A DNA stretch of 64,000 bases from Rhodobacterales bacterium LSUCC0387 (GCA_015689775.1 WVSR01000001.1:1303501-1367500); one strand, 5' to 3'; counted from the stretch's first letter, positions 36,339 through 46,265 are shown. Made by a program: numbers and translations. Notes: generated from the letters alone by a model not told the origin.

Positions 36339-36392
36339 AAGCGCATGAGCGGTCTTTTCATCCGTGAAAAGAGGCGCTAAGAGGCACGCAGT

Positions 36393-36469
36393 CGGGGCGT
36401 GGCGCAGCCTGGTAGCGCGGCGGTTTTGGGTACCGTAGGTCGTAGGTTCGAATCCTATCGCCCCGACCA
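36393..36469 (+). tRNA. tRNA-Pro (anticodon TGG)
   Basis: 77-nt tRNA including encoded CCA. The acceptor CGGGGCG pairs with CGCCCCG. The D-arm is GCGCAGCCTGGTAGCGC. The anticodon loop TTTGGGT gives anticodon TGG. T-arm GTAGGTTCGAATCCTA. It decodes CCA/CCG and wobble CCN codons. Confidence 0.97.
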
Positions 36470-36483
36470 CTTCCACAGAAGCA

Positions 36484-36516
36484 GATCATGATTTGACCCT
36501 TAGGTAGGGCATGATC
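36484..36516. repeat. Nested inverted repeat downstream of tRNA-Pro
   Basis: GATCATG and CATGATC are perfect 7-bp arms enclosing a second inverted pair, CCCT-TAGGT-AGGG. No T-tract follows, so it is not a classical terminator. It may be a processing or protein-binding site. Confidence 0.4.
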
Positions 36517-36765
36517 GGCGTTTGGCGTGAATTTACCTCTAAAAGACATACTATATTTTCTAGGCAGATCTTGGGGCCGTGGTTGTTATTAACTGACCGC
36601 GTCACGATGCAGGTGGCCTGATCCATGGCTTTCGTTTCATGGTCTAACCTGTCATTCTGTAACAATTCTTTCACAAATTGAGGCCGTCGCAGGGGAATTG
36701 ATGAATCACAATGCCCTTTGTGGTTTTGCAGTTTGGGCAGATTTCAAGACTGAAAATTTTGAAAA

Positions 36766-36793
36766 TTTACAAAAAAACCGATTGACCTAATAT
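36766..36793 (+). promoter_or_regulatory. Candidate nrdJ promoter
   Basis: TTTACA (36766-36771) and TAATAT (36788-36793) are separated by 16 bp, a reasonable sigma70-type pair. The predicted transcript start near 36800 leaves a leader of about 215 nt before nrdJ. Confidence 0.5.
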
Positions 36794-36828
36794 GTGTCCC
36801 TACGTCAGGTTGTGGAGGCTGAGAGTAT

Positions 36829-36845
36829 CACTACAATATCTAGTG
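36829..36845 (+). promoter_or_regulatory. NrdR-box-like palindrome upstream of nrdJ
   Basis: CACTACAATATCTAGTG: arms CACTA/TAGTG around an ATAT-containing centre, close to the NrdR-box pattern (ACAC-W-ATAT-W-GTGT). NrdR represses ribonucleotide reductase operons when dATP is high. NrdR boxes usually come as pairs; only a weak partner (ACCTAATATGTGT, 36785-36797) is visible. Confidence 0.55.
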
Positions 36846-37016
36846 GTCTTGGTGCGGGGCAGTTCCTCAACCTTTGTCATAGCGAACCTCTTTTGACGGT
36901 GCGGGCAAATTTGTTTGGTTGTGTAGGGCTGGTTCCGCAAAAAAAGACGGTCAGAGCGCGTAAGACGCTGGCAGGCCGCGTTAGTTGGAATAGGGCTAGT
37001 AACAAAAGAGGCAGCC

Positions 37017-40000
37017 ATGAAAATTGAACGTAGGTTTACCCGCGACCGAGCAGATGTATACGCAGATCTCGAATTCACTCTCACATCCTCTGAAATTCGT
37101 AATCCAGACGGCACCATCGTTTTTAAACTAGACGAAGTAGAGGTTCCCAAATCGTGGAGCCAAGTTGCCTCGGATGTTATTGCACAGAAATATTTCCGCA
37201 AAGCCGGCGTTCCTGCACGGCTGAAGCCCGTTAAGGAAAAGGGCGTGCCTGATTTTCTGTGGCGCCATGTGGCCGATGACGAGGCCTTGGCCGACCTGCC
37301 GGAGGATCAGCGTATCGTGGGCGAAACATCGGCCAAGCAAGTGTTCCGTCGTTTGGCAGGGGCTTGGGCCTATTGGGGATGGAAGGGCGGCTATTTTTCG
37401 GACGAGGCCGATGCGCGCGCCTATTTCGAAGAAATGCAATTGATGCTCGCGCGCCAGATGGCCGCGCCAAATAGCCCGCAGTGGTTCAACACAGGCCTTC
37501 ACTGGGCTTATGGCATTGATGGCCCAAGCCAAGGCCACCACTATGTTGATTACAAAACGGGTAAGCTGACCAAATCAGCCTCGGCCTATGAGCATCCCCA
37601 ACCGCATGCTTGCTTCATCCAGTCCGTTGCGGACGATCTCGTGAATGAGGGCGGGATCATGGATCTCTGGGTGCGCGAAGCGCGCCTGTTCAAGTATGGC
37701 TCTGGCACAGGCACGAACTTTTCGATGCTCCGGGGCGAAGGTGAGAAATTATCAGGCGGCGGCAAATCCAGCGGTCTGATGGGCTTTTTGAAAATCGGTG
37801 ACCGTGCGGCGGGCGCCATCAAGTCGGGCGGCACCACACGCCGCGCGGCAAAGATGGTGATCGTTGATGCAGACCACCCTGATATCGAAGCCTTCATCGA
37901 TTGGAAGGTGATCGAAGAACAGAAGGTTGCTTCGCTTGTTGCGGGCTCGAAGATGCATGAGAAAATGCTCAACGGCCTCTTTGCCGCGGTGAAGGTTTGG
38001 GATGGCGATCTTGCTGATGCGAACGACCCTGCAAAAAACGGCGCGCTGAAGGATGCAATCCGCGCGGCGAAAAAGGTATCGATCCCTGAAACCTATATCA
38101 AGCGCGTCTTGGATTATGCGCGTCAGGGCTACACCTCGATTGAATTCCCAACCTACGACACAGATTGGGACAGCGAGGCTTATGCCAGCGTCTCGGGTCA
38201 GAATTCCAACAACTCTATCCGCGTGACGGATGATTTCCTTCAGGCGGTCAAGGATGATACGGAATGGCATCTGAAATCACGCGTGAACGGCAAACCCATC
38301 AAGACCCTGCAGGCCCGTGAACTGTGGGAAAAGGTTGGCCATGCTGCATGGGCCTGTGCCGATCCTGGCATCCAATTTCACGACACAGTCAACGCATGGC
38401 ACACATGCCCTGTAGACGGTCCGATCCGTGGGTCGAACCCGTGTTCGGAATATATGTTCTTGGACGACACCGCGTGTAACCTTGCCTCGATGAACCTGCT
38501 GACCTTCTACAAGGATGGCAAGTTTGATGCTGATGGGTATTTGCACGCGACCCGCTTGTGGACATTGACCTTGGAAATCTCGGTGATGATGGCGCAGTTC
38601 CCCTCAAAGGAAATCGCGCAGCGCTCTTATGATTTCCGCACTTTGGGTCTGGGATATGCGAATATTGGCGGCCTGTTGATGAATATGGGCTTGGGCTATG
38701 ACAGTGATGAGGGTCGCGCACTATGTGGTGCGTTGACGGCGCTGATGACGGGCGTGTCCTATGCAACATCTGCGGAAATCGCGTCTGAACTGGGGCCATT
38801 CTCAGGGTATAAGCGCAACGCGGATAATATGCTGCGTGTGATGCGCAACCACCGCCGCGCGGCCTACGGCGAGGTGGATGGTTATGAAGATGTCAACGTT
38901 ACCCCGGTGCCGTTGGATCACACCAATTGCCCTGATGCGCGTCTGGTTGATCTGGCAAAACAAGCATGGGATGAAGCGCTGGAATTGGGCCAAAAGCATG
39001 GCTATCGCAACGCACAGGCCACTGTGATTGCGCCAACGGGCACAATCGGTCTGGTCATGGATTGCGACACCACAGGCATCGAGCCCGATTTCGCCTTGGT
39101 CAAGTTTAAGAAACTGGCCGGTGGTGGTTACTTCAAAATAATCAACCGCTCTGTGCCTGCAGCCTTGGAAAAACTGGGCTATTCTTCCTCCGAGATTGAA
39201 GAAATCATCGCCTATGCGGTCGGCCACGGCACGCTTGGCAATGCGCCCGGTATCAACCATACCGCCTTGGTGGGGCATGGTTTTGGTCAGGCAGAGTTGG
39301 ACAAGGTCGAAGCGGCTTTGCCACAGGCCTTTGATATTCGCTTTGTGTTCAACCAGTGGACTTTGGGTGAGGAATTCTGCACCAAAACCTTGGGTATTCC
39401 ACAGGCCAAGTTGAATGATCCTAGCTTCAATCTTCTGCAACATTTGGGCTTCTCGAAGAAGGACATCGAAGCCGCTAATGATCATGTTTGCGGCACGATG
39501 ACCTTGGAGGGCGCACCTTTCCTGAAGGAAGAGCATTACAACGTGTTCGATTGCGCCAACCCATGCGGCAAGAAGGGCCAGCGTTACCTCTCGGTCAACA
39601 GCCATATCTACATGATGGCTGCGGCGCAGAGCTTTATCTCGGGCGCGATTTCTAAGACGATCAACATGCCAAACTCGGCAAAAATCGAAGATTGCCAAGA
39701 GGCCTATGAATTGAGCTGGTCTTTGGGGATCAAGGCAAATGCGCTTTACCGCGATGGGTCCAAGTTGAGCCAGCCTTTGGCAGCGGCCTTGGTCGAAGAT
39801 GATGACGAGTCGGCAGAAATCCTTGAAAGCGGCAGCCCGCAGGAAAAAGCGGCTGTTTTGGCGGAAAAGGTGATCGAAAAGATCGTGATCAAGGAACTGG
39901 TCCGCGCCAAGCGCGAGAAACTCCCTGAGCGCCGTAAAGGTTACACCCAGAAGGCGATTGTGGGTGGTCACAAGGTCTATCTGCGCACAGGCGAATATGC

Positions 40001-40676
40001 TGATGGCGCGCTTGGCGAGATTTTTATCGATATGCACAAAGAGGGCGCAGGTTTCCGCGCAATGATGAACAATTTTGCCATTGCGGTGTCGGTCGGCCTA
40101 CAATACGGCGTGCCGCTTGAAGAGTTCGTGGATGCCTTCACCTTCACAAAGTTCGAGCCTTCGGGCATGGTGCAGGGCAATGACTCAATCAAGAATGCAA
40201 CTTCGATCCTTGACTACATCTTCCGCGAATTGGCAGTGTCCTACCTCGACCGCACCGATCTTGCCCATGTAAAGCCGGAAGGCGCAAGCTTTGACGATAT
40301 GGGCCGCGGCGTCGAAGAAGGTGTCTCGAACGTAAAGGAACTGTCCGACAGCGCGGCATCAAAATCCTTAGAAGTGCTCAAACAGATCAGTTCAACAGGC
40401 TATTTGCGCAAGCGTGTTCCACAGGATTTGGTCGTGTTGCAGGGCGGTGTTTCTAGCCTTGCCGCTACGGCGGTCGGCCAATCTGGCGCGGTCGTGGCCG
40501 AGGCGGTGCAAGCCGCCGCTCTCACCACAGCCGCCGTTGAGATTGACGCGCGCACAAAGGCCAAGATGCAAGGCTATGAAGGTGAGGCCTGCGGGGAATG
40601 TGGTAACTATACCCTCGTGCGCAATGGCACATGCATGAAGTGCAACACCTGCGGCGGCACATCAGGCTGCAGCTAA
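37017..40676 (+). CDS. nrdJ: Adenosylcobalamin-dependent (class II) ribonucleoside-diphosphate reductase
   Basis: 1219-aa single-polypeptide reductase making deoxyribonucleotides with AdoCbl in place of a diiron subunit. Motifs are [45 protein letters not shown] (the NxCxE-type radical site) and [22 protein letters not shown]. The C-terminal cysteine-rich tail [21 protein letters not shown] probably relays reducing equivalents or binds zinc. ATG 37017 follows AGAGG. Monocistronic; transcription probably ends at the hairpin at 40831-40859. Confidence 0.97.
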   Translation: MKIERRFTRDRADVYADLEFTLTSSEIRNPDGTIVFKLDEVEVPKSWSQVASDVIAQKYFRKAGVPARLKPVKEKGVPDFLWRHVADDEALADLPEDQRIVGETSAKQVFRRLAGAWAYWGWKGGYFSDEADARAYFEEMQLMLARQMAAPNSPQWFNTGLHWAYGIDGPSQGHHYVDYKTGKLTKSASAYEHPQPHACFIQSVADDLVNEGGIMDLWVREARLFKYGSGTGTNFSMLRGEGEKLSGGGKSSGLMGFLKIGDRAAGAIKSGGTTRRAAKMVIVDADHPDIEAFIDWKVIEEQKVASLVAGSKMHEKMLNGLFAAVKVWDGDLADANDPAKNGALKDAIRAAKKVSIPETYIKRVLDYARQGYTSIEFPTYDTDWDSEAYASVSGQNSNNSIRVTDDFLQAVKDDTEWHLKSRVNGKPIKTLQARELWEKVGHAAWACADPGIQFHDTVNAWHTCPVDGPIRGSNPCSEYMFLDDTACNLASMNLLTFYKDGKFDADGYLHATRLWTLTLEISVMMAQFPSKEIAQRSYDFRTLGLGYANIGGLLMNMGLGYDSDEGRALCGALTALMTGVSYATSAEIASELGPFSGYKRNADNMLRVMRNHRRAAYGEVDGYEDVNVTPVPLDHTNCPDARLVDLAKQAWDEALELGQKHGYRNAQATVIAPTGTIGLVMDCDTTGIEPDFALVKFKKLAGGGYFKIINRSVPAALEKLGYSSSEIEEIIAYAVGHGTLGNAPGINHTALVGHGFGQAELDKVEAALPQAFDIRFVFNQWTLGEEFCTKTLGIPQAKLNDPSFNLLQHLGFSKKDIEAANDHVCGTMTLEGAPFLKEEHYNVFDCANPCGKKGQRYLSVNSHIYMMAAAQSFISGAISKTINMPNSAKIEDCQEAYELSWSLGIKANALYRDGSKLSQPLAAALVEDDDESAEILESGSPQEKAAVLAEKVIEKIVIKELVRAKREKLPERRKGYTQKAIVGGHKVYLRTGEYADGALGEIFIDMHKEGAGFRAMMNNFAIAVSVGLQYGVPLEEFVDAFTFTKFEPSGMVQGNDSIKNATSILDYIFRELAVSYLDRTDLAHVKPEGASFDDMGRGVEEGVSNVKELSDSAASKSLEVLKQISSTGYLRKRVPQDLVVLQGGVSSLAATAVGQSGAVVAEAVQAAALTTAAVEIDARTKAKMQGYEGEACGECGNYTLVRNGTCMKCNTCGGTSGCS

Positions 40677-41093
40677 GCACAGATTTTCCATCTCGCCTTG
40701 GTGATGGTCGTTTGCCCACGATCACGCATAGCTGGAGGGGAACACGGGGCGGGTGCGCTCGCCCCTGACGCGGATCAAGCCGCAGGCAAAAACAACGGGC
40801 GGTAAATAGAGTGAGCTTGGTCAGCGAAACTGGGGGTGCCATCGGCGCCCCCATTTTTTGCGGTTGTTGGTTTGTAACTGAATTGTAAAATGGTGTCGTA
40901 AAGTGAGTTAATGTCGTTTTTGAGGTATTTATCTAAGGGCTGCATTTTATTTTTAATCTATTTATTTCAGTGTTTTAAAATGTTTGCAAAAATAAGAGCT
41001 TGAGAATTTTAAGTCGATATAGAACGATAGCGACATAAATCGTCTGGGGTACTTTGCGCGCCTCGAAATAGAACGTCCGATAGGAGAGATCAT
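40677..41093. other. 417-bp intergenic region after nrdJ
   Basis: No ORF is supported. The first 150 bp are GC-rich and structured, with GGGGCGGG-TGCG-CTCGCCCC able to form an 8-bp hairpin near 40747-40766, and end at a strong terminator (40831-40859). The last 230 bp are very AT-rich and probably carry the promoter of the betaine-type ABC operon; no clear -35/-10 pair was chosen. Confidence 0.6.
40831..40859 (+). terminator. Rho-independent terminator of nrdJ
   Basis: TGGGGGTGCC and GGCGCCCCCA form a 10-bp stem with one G-U pair and a 3-nt loop (ATC), followed by TTTTTT. Confidence 0.9.
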
Positions 41094-42107
41094 ATGAAAT
41101 TCGTAAAACCGCTTGCCGCCGGCATTATTGGCGCTGCAGCGCTTGGGTTTTGGGGGCCTGCATCTGCCCAAGATTGTGGTTCATTGACCATTGCTGAAAT
41201 GGATTGGGCATCAGCCGAATTGATGGCAAACGTTGACAAGATTATTCTGGAAGAAGGGTATGGGTGTGAGGTCGAGCTAATCCCGGGAGCGACCATGACA
41301 ACGTTTGCCTCTATGAACGAGAAGGCTGAGCCAGATGTTGCGCCCGAGCTTTGGATCAATGCGGTTCGAGATCCTTTGGCCGCAGCTGTCGCTGAAGGCA
41401 GTTTACATTCGGTTGTTGAGGGTCCAATCACCCAACTAGGTGAAGGCTGGTGGGTGGATCCACAGTTCGTATCTGATTATCCCGAACTTGACACTGTAGA
41501 AAAAGTGCTACAGCACCCTGAGCTGTTTCCGTGGGCGGAGGATGAAAGCCTTGGCGCATTTATGGGTTGCCCTGCGGGTTGGGGATGTCAATTGTCGAAT
41601 GCGAATTTATTCCGAGCGTTCGGAATGGAAGACCTCGGCTGGCACCTTGTTGACCCGGGATCTGCTGCGGGTCTCGACGGATCTATCGCGCGCGCGGTTG
41701 ATCGGGGAGAATACTGGTTCGGTTATTATTGGGCGCCGACAGCCGTGATAGGAAAATATAACTTAACTCTGCTAGAATGGGAAACGCCCTGGGGTGGGTC
41801 AGAAAACTGGGATGGTTGTATTGTTAAGCCAGAGCAGGAATGTGCTGATCCTCAACCTTCCAGGTATACAGAGTCGGAGGTTCACACAGTGATAACGGAT
41901 CGTTTGCAGCAGGAGGGTGGCATTGCTGTGGATTATCTAGCAAATCGGGTTTTTCCAGGTTCTGTGATGAACGCTATGCTGGTTTACATGACTGATAATC
42001 AGGCTACTGGCGAAGACGCGGCGTATGAGTTTCTGCTGACCCATGATGATGTATGGTCACAATGGGTGAGTGAAGAGGCGGCGAGCACGATCCGCGATGC
42101 ACTCTGA
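41094..42107 (+). CDS. Glycine betaine/proline-type ABC transporter substrate-binding protein (OpuAC domain)
   Basis: 337-aa periplasmic protein with a signal peptide (about residues 1-25, ending PASA-QD) and an OpuAC/ProX-like domain (LTIAEMDWASAELMANVDKII at the N-terminus; FGYYWAPTAVIGKYNL with the aromatic residues that cage quaternary amines). It has Cys pairs that could form disulfides (e.g. GCPAGWGCQ). First gene of the operon, ahead of a strong hairpin (42131-42163). Base composition is visibly more AT-rich than most of the window. Likely ligand: glycine betaine, choline or a related osmolyte; DMSP is possible in a marine cell. Confidence 0.85.
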   Translation: MKFVKPLAAGIIGAAALGFWGPASAQDCGSLTIAEMDWASAELMANVDKIILEEGYGCEVELIPGATMTTFASMNEKAEPDVAPELWINAVRDPLAAAVAEGSLHSVVEGPITQLGEGWWVDPQFVSDYPELDTVEKVLQHPELFPWAEDESLGAFMGCPAGWGCQLSNANLFRAFGMEDLGWHLVDPGSAAGLDGSIARAVDRGEYWFGYYWAPTAVIGKYNLTLLEWETPWGGSENWDGCIVKPEQECADPQPSRYTESEVHTVITDRLQQEGGIAVDYLANRVFPGSVMNAMLVYMTDNQATGEDAAYEFLLTHDDVWSQWVSEEAASTIRDAL

Positions 42108-42130
42108 CAATAATTCGAACATTCGTTAAC

Positions 42131-42163
42131 AAAAGCGGAGAGGTGACTGCCTCTCCGCTTTTT
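42131..42163 (+). terminator. Hairpin terminator between binding-protein and permease genes
   Basis: AAAAGCGGAGAGG (42131-42143) pairs perfectly with CCTCTCCGCTTTT (42150-42162) over a 6-nt loop, running into T residues. It is strong enough to terminate most transcripts. Being intra-operonic it should favour binding-protein expression over the permease and ATPase. Confidence 0.85.
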
Positions 42164-42191
42164 CAAATATATATAACTTAGGGTATAGCGC

Positions 42192-43082
42192 ATGTGGGAT
42201 TTTTTCCTTGAGTTTCCTTCTATTGGCAGGCGCGACTTAAGTGCTTTAAGACAAGGCATAGATGAGGGCTTTAGGTCTTTTTCTCGAAGCTACGGCGAAG
42301 CCATAGAAATTTTTTTTAGCCCTCTCCTGCATTTTCTCGTGTGGTTCGAAAAGCTTCTTTTGGCAACGCCTTGGCCGTTAATATTAATTGTTTTATGCGG
42401 TTTAGCTTGGGTAGGTTCCCGCTCAATGAAAATTACAGTGGGAACTTTTTTTGCTTTCATATTAATTGGCTACTTCGACATGTGGGAAGAAACCATGGCC
42501 ACGCTTGCCATTATTTCGGTGGCCACTTTTGTATGCATAGTGATTGGCATTCCACTAGGAATTTTAATGTCGAAATCCGATCGAATTCAAAGTGTGATAA
42601 CACCTGTTTTGGATATAATGCAGACAATCCCGTCGTTTGTTTATTTGATCCCCGTTGTGATGCTGCTTGGCATTGGCAAGGTTCCCGGTCTGATTGCGGT
42701 TTGCATTTATGCTATTCCCCCTATCGTGCGCCTAACAAATCTAGGCATCCGATTGGTGGATCGCGAGGTTCTAGAAGCGGCCGAGGCCTTTGGCGCAAGC
42801 CCGCGGCAGAAGCTATTTGATGTACAAATTCCCTTGGCTCTGCCAAATATTTTCGCAGGCGTGAACCAGACGATCATGATGGCGTTGGCCATGGTTGTGA
42901 TTGCGTCAATGATTGGGGTGAGGGGTCTTGGTGTGCCCGTGTTGCGCGCGATTTCTAACCAGTATTTGGCCCTTGGTTTGATGAATGGTTTGGCCATTGT
43001 CGCGCTCGCCATCATTTTCGACCGCGTCAGCCAATCTTACGGCAAACGCCTACAGGCGCATCGTGAAGGCGGCGAGAAATGA
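42192..43082 (+). CDS. Glycine betaine/proline-type ABC transporter permease (ProW-like)
   Basis: 296-aa inner-membrane permease. A soluble N-terminus (about 1-55) precedes helices typical of ProW/OpuAB (WPLILIVLCGLAWVG; PVLDIMQTIPSFVYLIPVVMLLGIG). The ATPase-docking loop is REVLEAAEAFGASPRQKLFDVQIPLALPNIF. The first roughly 450 bp are AT-rich (70 G+C of 180 bases, 39%, counted over 42301-42480), while the 3' part matches the GC-rich neighbours. The gene may therefore be a recombinant mosaic. It overlaps the ATPase gene by four bases. Confidence 0.9.
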   Translation: MWDFFLEFPSIGRRDLSALRQGIDEGFRSFSRSYGEAIEIFFSPLLHFLVWFEKLLLATPWPLILIVLCGLAWVGSRSMKITVGTFFAFILIGYFDMWEETMATLAIISVATFVCIVIGIPLGILMSKSDRIQSVITPVLDIMQTIPSFVYLIPVVMLLGIGKVPGLIAVCIYAIPPIVRLTNLGIRLVDREVLEAAEAFGASPRQKLFDVQIPLALPNIFAGVNQTIMMALAMVVIASMIGVRGLGVPVLRAISNQYLALGLMNGLAIVALAIIFDRVSQSYGKRLQAHREGGEK

Positions 43083-44101
43083 ACGATCCTAAAATTCAGA
43101 TCAAAAACCTATACAAGATTTTTGGAAAATCCCCCCAAAAGGCGCTGAAATCTGTTCAGTCTGGCATGGGAAAGGATGCTTTGCGCGAAGCAACGGGTCA
43201 TGTTTTGGGCGTGGATAATGTCTCGCTCGATATTGCGCCGCAAAATATTCAGGTTGTGATGGGGCTTTCAGGGTCGGGTAAATCTACCCTAATCCGCCAT
43301 ATCAACCGCCTGATAGAGCCGACCGCAGGTGAAATTTTGGTGGATGGTAAGAATGTTTTGGCCATGGACAAGGACGCTTTGCGCGATTTGCGGCGTTTCA
43401 AAATGTCGATGGTGTTTCAACATTTCGGCCTTTTCCCGCATCGCCGTGTGATTGAGAACGTCACTTATGGCTTGATCGTGCAAGGTATGGATGAGGCCGA
43501 GGCGGATAAGCGCGCGAGGCAATGGATTTCCCGTGTGGGGCTTGAGGGGTATGAAAACAATTACCCAGGTCAATTGTCTGGCGGTATGCGGCAGCGCGTG
43601 GGTCTTGCGCGCGGCTTGGCGACTGATGCCGATATCTTGCTAATGGACGAGGCGTTTTCCGCGCTCGATCCGTTGATCCGCTATGATATGCAATCCATTT
43701 TGATTGATCTGCAAAAGGAATTGCACAAGACGATTGTGTTCATCACACATGATTTGGACGAGGCGCTGCGCCTTGGCGACAATATCGCAATTCTACGCGA
43801 TGGTCATTTGGTGCAGCAAGGCAGCGCGCAAGATATAGTGTTGCGCCCTGCGGATGATTACATTGAGGATTTCATCAAGGACATCAACCGCGCCCGCGTG
43901 ATCAAATTGGGATCCATCATGCAACCTCTGGGTCGTGGAAAGTTGCCTGATTCCGCACCGCGTTTGGATGCTGACACGATTTTGCAAGACGCGTTGATGG
44001 TGGTAGCGCAATCCAACGGCAATACCGTGATTGTCGAGGAACAAGGTAAGCCCAAGGGTAAAATCACCACGCGGGCCGTCATCGAGGCGCTGCACGGTTA
44101 A
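43079..44101 (+). CDS. Glycine betaine/proline-type ABC transporter ATP-binding protein (ProV-like)
   Basis: 340-aa ATPase with Walker A GLSGSGKST at 62-70, signature QLSGGMRQRVGLARGLA, Walker B ILLMDEAFSALD and the H-loop FITHDLDEA. As in ProV, an N-terminal extension precedes the nucleotide-binding domain. The C-terminal segment (ADTILQDALMVVAQSNGN, VIVEEQGKPKGKIT) is a single short CBS-like remnant, shorter than the tandem CBS osmosensor of OpuA. Gene order is binding protein-permease-ATPase, the reverse of E. coli proVWX. A terminator follows at 44104-44151. Confidence 0.92.
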   Translation: MNDPKIQIKNLYKIFGKSPQKALKSVQSGMGKDALREATGHVLGVDNVSLDIAPQNIQVVMGLSGSGKSTLIRHINRLIEPTAGEILVDGKNVLAMDKDALRDLRRFKMSMVFQHFGLFPHRRVIENVTYGLIVQGMDEAEADKRARQWISRVGLEGYENNYPGQLSGGMRQRVGLARGLATDADILLMDEAFSALDPLIRYDMQSILIDLQKELHKTIVFITHDLDEALRLGDNIAILRDGHLVQQGSAQDIVLRPADDYIEDFIKDINRARVIKLGSIMQPLGRGKLPDSAPRLDADTILQDALMVVAQSNGNTVIVEEQGKPKGKITTRAVIEALHG

Positions 44102-44103
44102 GT

Positions 44104-44151
44104 AAAACAGGGACTATCGTTGGCGCTGGCTGTGCAATTGTCTCTGTTTTT
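44104..44151 (+). terminator. Terminator after the betaine-type ABC operon
   Basis: AAAACAGGGAC pairs with GTCTCTGTTTT (11 bp, one G-U) around a 25-nt loop and continues into a T. The 220 bp from here to miaA hold no recognisable gene. Confidence 0.65.
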
Positions 44152-44372
44152 GATCGCGATATCCGGTGGGGGTTGTACCGCGCATCAGCGATAACAGCCG
44201 CGATTTGGGGTAGTGATGCGCGAATTCATGCCGCCATGCGCCATGAAGTTGAATTTAACTAATCGTTCGTGCGGCATAGGCGGGCGCGTTTGTGGACCCC
44301 ACCTCTTGCTGGTCCAACATTATCCCCTATCCGATTCGTGCCTATGTCCCCAAATTGATAAGCACTTAAAAT

Positions 44373-45263
44373 TTAGATGGGAATATATAGGTCTGTCCAT
44401 CCCGTGGACTGCGCGCGCAGCCACGTCCGTTGTCTTTTGGCATATTGGCGCGAGGCAATAATGGCGGCCTCTATGGCTGTCTCAAGCGAAATGTCACCAC
44501 GGAGGTGGGCGATTAATTCGGGCGCGCCGATGGCTTTGGCGGCGCCTTGCACCTGAGCCCAATGGGGCAGGGCGGCCCGCGCCTCATCCAAAGCGCCCTC
44601 TTTTATCATGCTATGGAAACGGTGGGCGATGCGGTCATTGAGCCAATCTCGATCCGCTATGAGTTTGAACGCTGCCGCCTGATCCAAAGGCAAGAGGGGG
44701 GCAGGCGTTTCGGCCTGCCATCGCGAGAGGGGTTTACCTGTGGCGCGCCACACCTCCCAAGCGCGCTGAACGCGAGCGCGGTTTTGTAGGTCAATTTTTG
44801 CATAAATCATGGGGTCAGATTGTTCTAAATCGGCCAAGAGTGCGGCATGGCTCAGGCCATCGGCCGCGATGCGCACGGCCTGTTGCACGGGCGGGATTTC
44901 GGCCAAACCTTCGGTCAGCGCGCGAAAATAAAGTCCTGTGCCCCCCACGATAATGGGGCGCGGCCCTGTGCGCAGCAGCGGGGCCAAATCACGCAGCCAT
45001 GCGCCCACGGAATAATCGCCCAAAAACGACACATGCCCATAGAGATGATGCGGCCATCTGTCCTCGTCCGCCGCACTGGGGCGGGCGGTCAAGAGGCGCC
45101 ATCCGTCATAGACTTGTAGCGCGTCTGCATTGATGATTTGCCCGCCCCACTTTTCGGCCAAGGCAAGGGCAAGTGCAGATTTTCCACTAGCCGTAGCCCC
45201 TGCTATAAGGATCGGACGATCAGGCGCAATTTTTTTTGCGAATTCCAAATTAAGAGCGTCCAA
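44373..45263 (-). CDS. miaA: tRNA dimethylallyltransferase
   Basis: 296-aa enzyme adding a dimethylallyl group to A37 of tRNAs reading UNN codons. P-loop GATASGKS is at 22-29, followed by INADALQVYDGWRLLTARPS (substrate Asp and tRNA-binding), VGGTGLYFRALTEGL, and the C-terminal ASRQYAKRQRTWLR tRNA-binding motif. Normal length. Convergent relative to the ABC operon and divergent from pyrH. Confidence 0.95.
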   Translation of the reverse strand: MDALNLEFAKKIAPDRPILIAGATASGKSALALALAEKWGGQIINADALQVYDGWRLLTARPSAADEDRWPHHLYGHVSFLGDYSVGAWLRDLAPLLRTGPRPIIVGGTGLYFRALTEGLAEIPPVQQAVRIAADGLSHAALLADLEQSDPMIYAKIDLQNRARVQRAWEVWRATGKPLSRWQAETPAPLLPLDQAAAFKLIADRDWLNDRIAHRFHSMIKEGALDEARAALPHWAQVQGAAKAIGAPELIAHLRGDISLETAIEAAIIASRQYAKRQRTWLRAQSTGWTDLYIPI

Positions 45264-45464
45264 TGTCGTGCCTTTTTTCCTGATCTTTTGCTGCGCGCCT
45301 AGCAGTATCTGGTTTCGCTTGGGCGTGCTTTGGCATATTTAGTCACTAGGGCAAGCGCGGCCGTTGAAGTGATCGGCATTTTAGACGATGATGCGCTAAG
45401 CTCAATCACCCATTGGTGGCTTTGGCCCGATTTGCGGCCTGCCATCCGTTTGAACGAGGATATC

Positions 45465-46196
45465 ATGGCCGCAAGCGAAGCCACCCCCAAAACGACCTAT
45501 AAACGCGTTATGCTGAAAATTTCGGGCGAGGCCTTGATGGGCGATAAAGGCTTTGGCCTTAACCCTCCGACGGTTGAGCGGATCGCGCGGGAGGTGAAAT
45601 CGGTGCATGATCTGGGGGTAGAGATTTGCATGGTAATTGGTGGCGGCAATATCTTTCGCGGCTTGCAAGGCAGCGCGCAGGGGATGGAGCGCACCACAGC
45701 CGATTATATGGGGATGCTCGCCACGGTGATGAACGCGCTTGCGATGCAAAGCGCGCTTGAGGGGCTTGGGGTCTTTACCCGCGTGATCTCGGCCATTCCC
45801 ATGGATCAGGTTTGCGAGCCCTATATCCGCCGCCGCGCGGTGCGCCATTTGGAGAAAAAGCGCGTCTGTATTTTCGCGGCAGGCACAGGAAACCCCTATT
45901 TTACAACAGACACAGCTGCCACATTACGCGCCAATGAGATGCATTGTAATGCAATTTTTAAGGGCACTAAGGTGGACGGGGTCTATGATAAAGATCCCAA
46001 AAAACACGCCGATGCGAAACGCTTTGAAGAGATCAGCTATGATGAGGTTCTCGCACAGCATCTTGGCGTCATGGATGCCTCGGCCATCGCGCTTGCGCGC
46101 GAAAACGACACCCCTATCATTGTCTTTAGCCTTGATGAGCCAGGTGGATTCCGGGGGATTTTGTCGGGGCAGGGAACCTATACAAAGGTGCGCTAA
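45465..46196 (+). CDS. pyrH: UMP kinase
   Basis: 243-aa amino-acid-kinase-fold enzyme phosphorylating UMP to UDP; hexameric in bacteria. Motifs are [53 protein letters not shown] and [16 protein letters not shown] 45465 has GAGGA a few bases upstream; the frame stays open to 45330 without supporting features. It begins the pyrH-frr-uppS-cdsA-dxr-rseP cluster. Confidence 0.96.
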   Translation: MAASEATPKTTYKRVMLKISGEALMGDKGFGLNPPTVERIAREVKSVHDLGVEICMVIGGGNIFRGLQGSAQGMERTTADYMGMLATVMNALAMQSALEGLGVFTRVISAIPMDQVCEPYIRRRAVRHLEKKRVCIFAAGTGNPYFTTDTAATLRANEMHCNAIFKGTKVDGVYDKDPKKHADAKRFEEISYDEVLAQHLGVMDASAIALARENDTPIIVFSLDEPGGFRGILSGQGTYTKVR

Positions 46197-46265
46197 AGCC
46201 ATAGAAACAGGCAGCCCCGCAGGTTATATGGGGCCAAAGCGACCTGACAAGCGAGGAGTGAGGCA

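Larger units (their letters stand above)
36470..37016. other. 547-bp AT-rich intergenic region before nrdJ
   Basis: I see no convincing gene. It contains a hairpin-forming inverted repeat (36484-36516), a sigma70-like promoter (36766-36793) and a NrdR-box-like palindrome (36829-36845), then about 170 nt of leader ahead of the nrdJ ribosome-binding site (AGAGG, 37005-37009). A 77-codon frame at 36794-37027 lacks a ribosome-binding site and overlaps nrdJ, so I discounted it. Confidence 0.7.

Noticed and set aside
36810-36850. Possible TPP riboswitch because of GGCTGAGAG
   Set aside because: The other conserved TPP elements (ACCTGATC-type segment) are absent and the downstream gene is nrdJ.
36794-37027. 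77-codon plus-strand ORF before nrdJ
   Set aside because: No ribosome-binding site, overlaps nrdJ, and the peptide has no domain-like features.
38802-40037. 411-codon antisense ORF opposite nrdJ
   Set aside because: Shadow of nrdJ codon bias; no recognisable motif or ribosome-binding site.
44152-44372. Possible gene between the betaine-type operon and miaA
   Set aside because: Only short frames without ribosome-binding sites or motifs; nothing RNA-like recognised.
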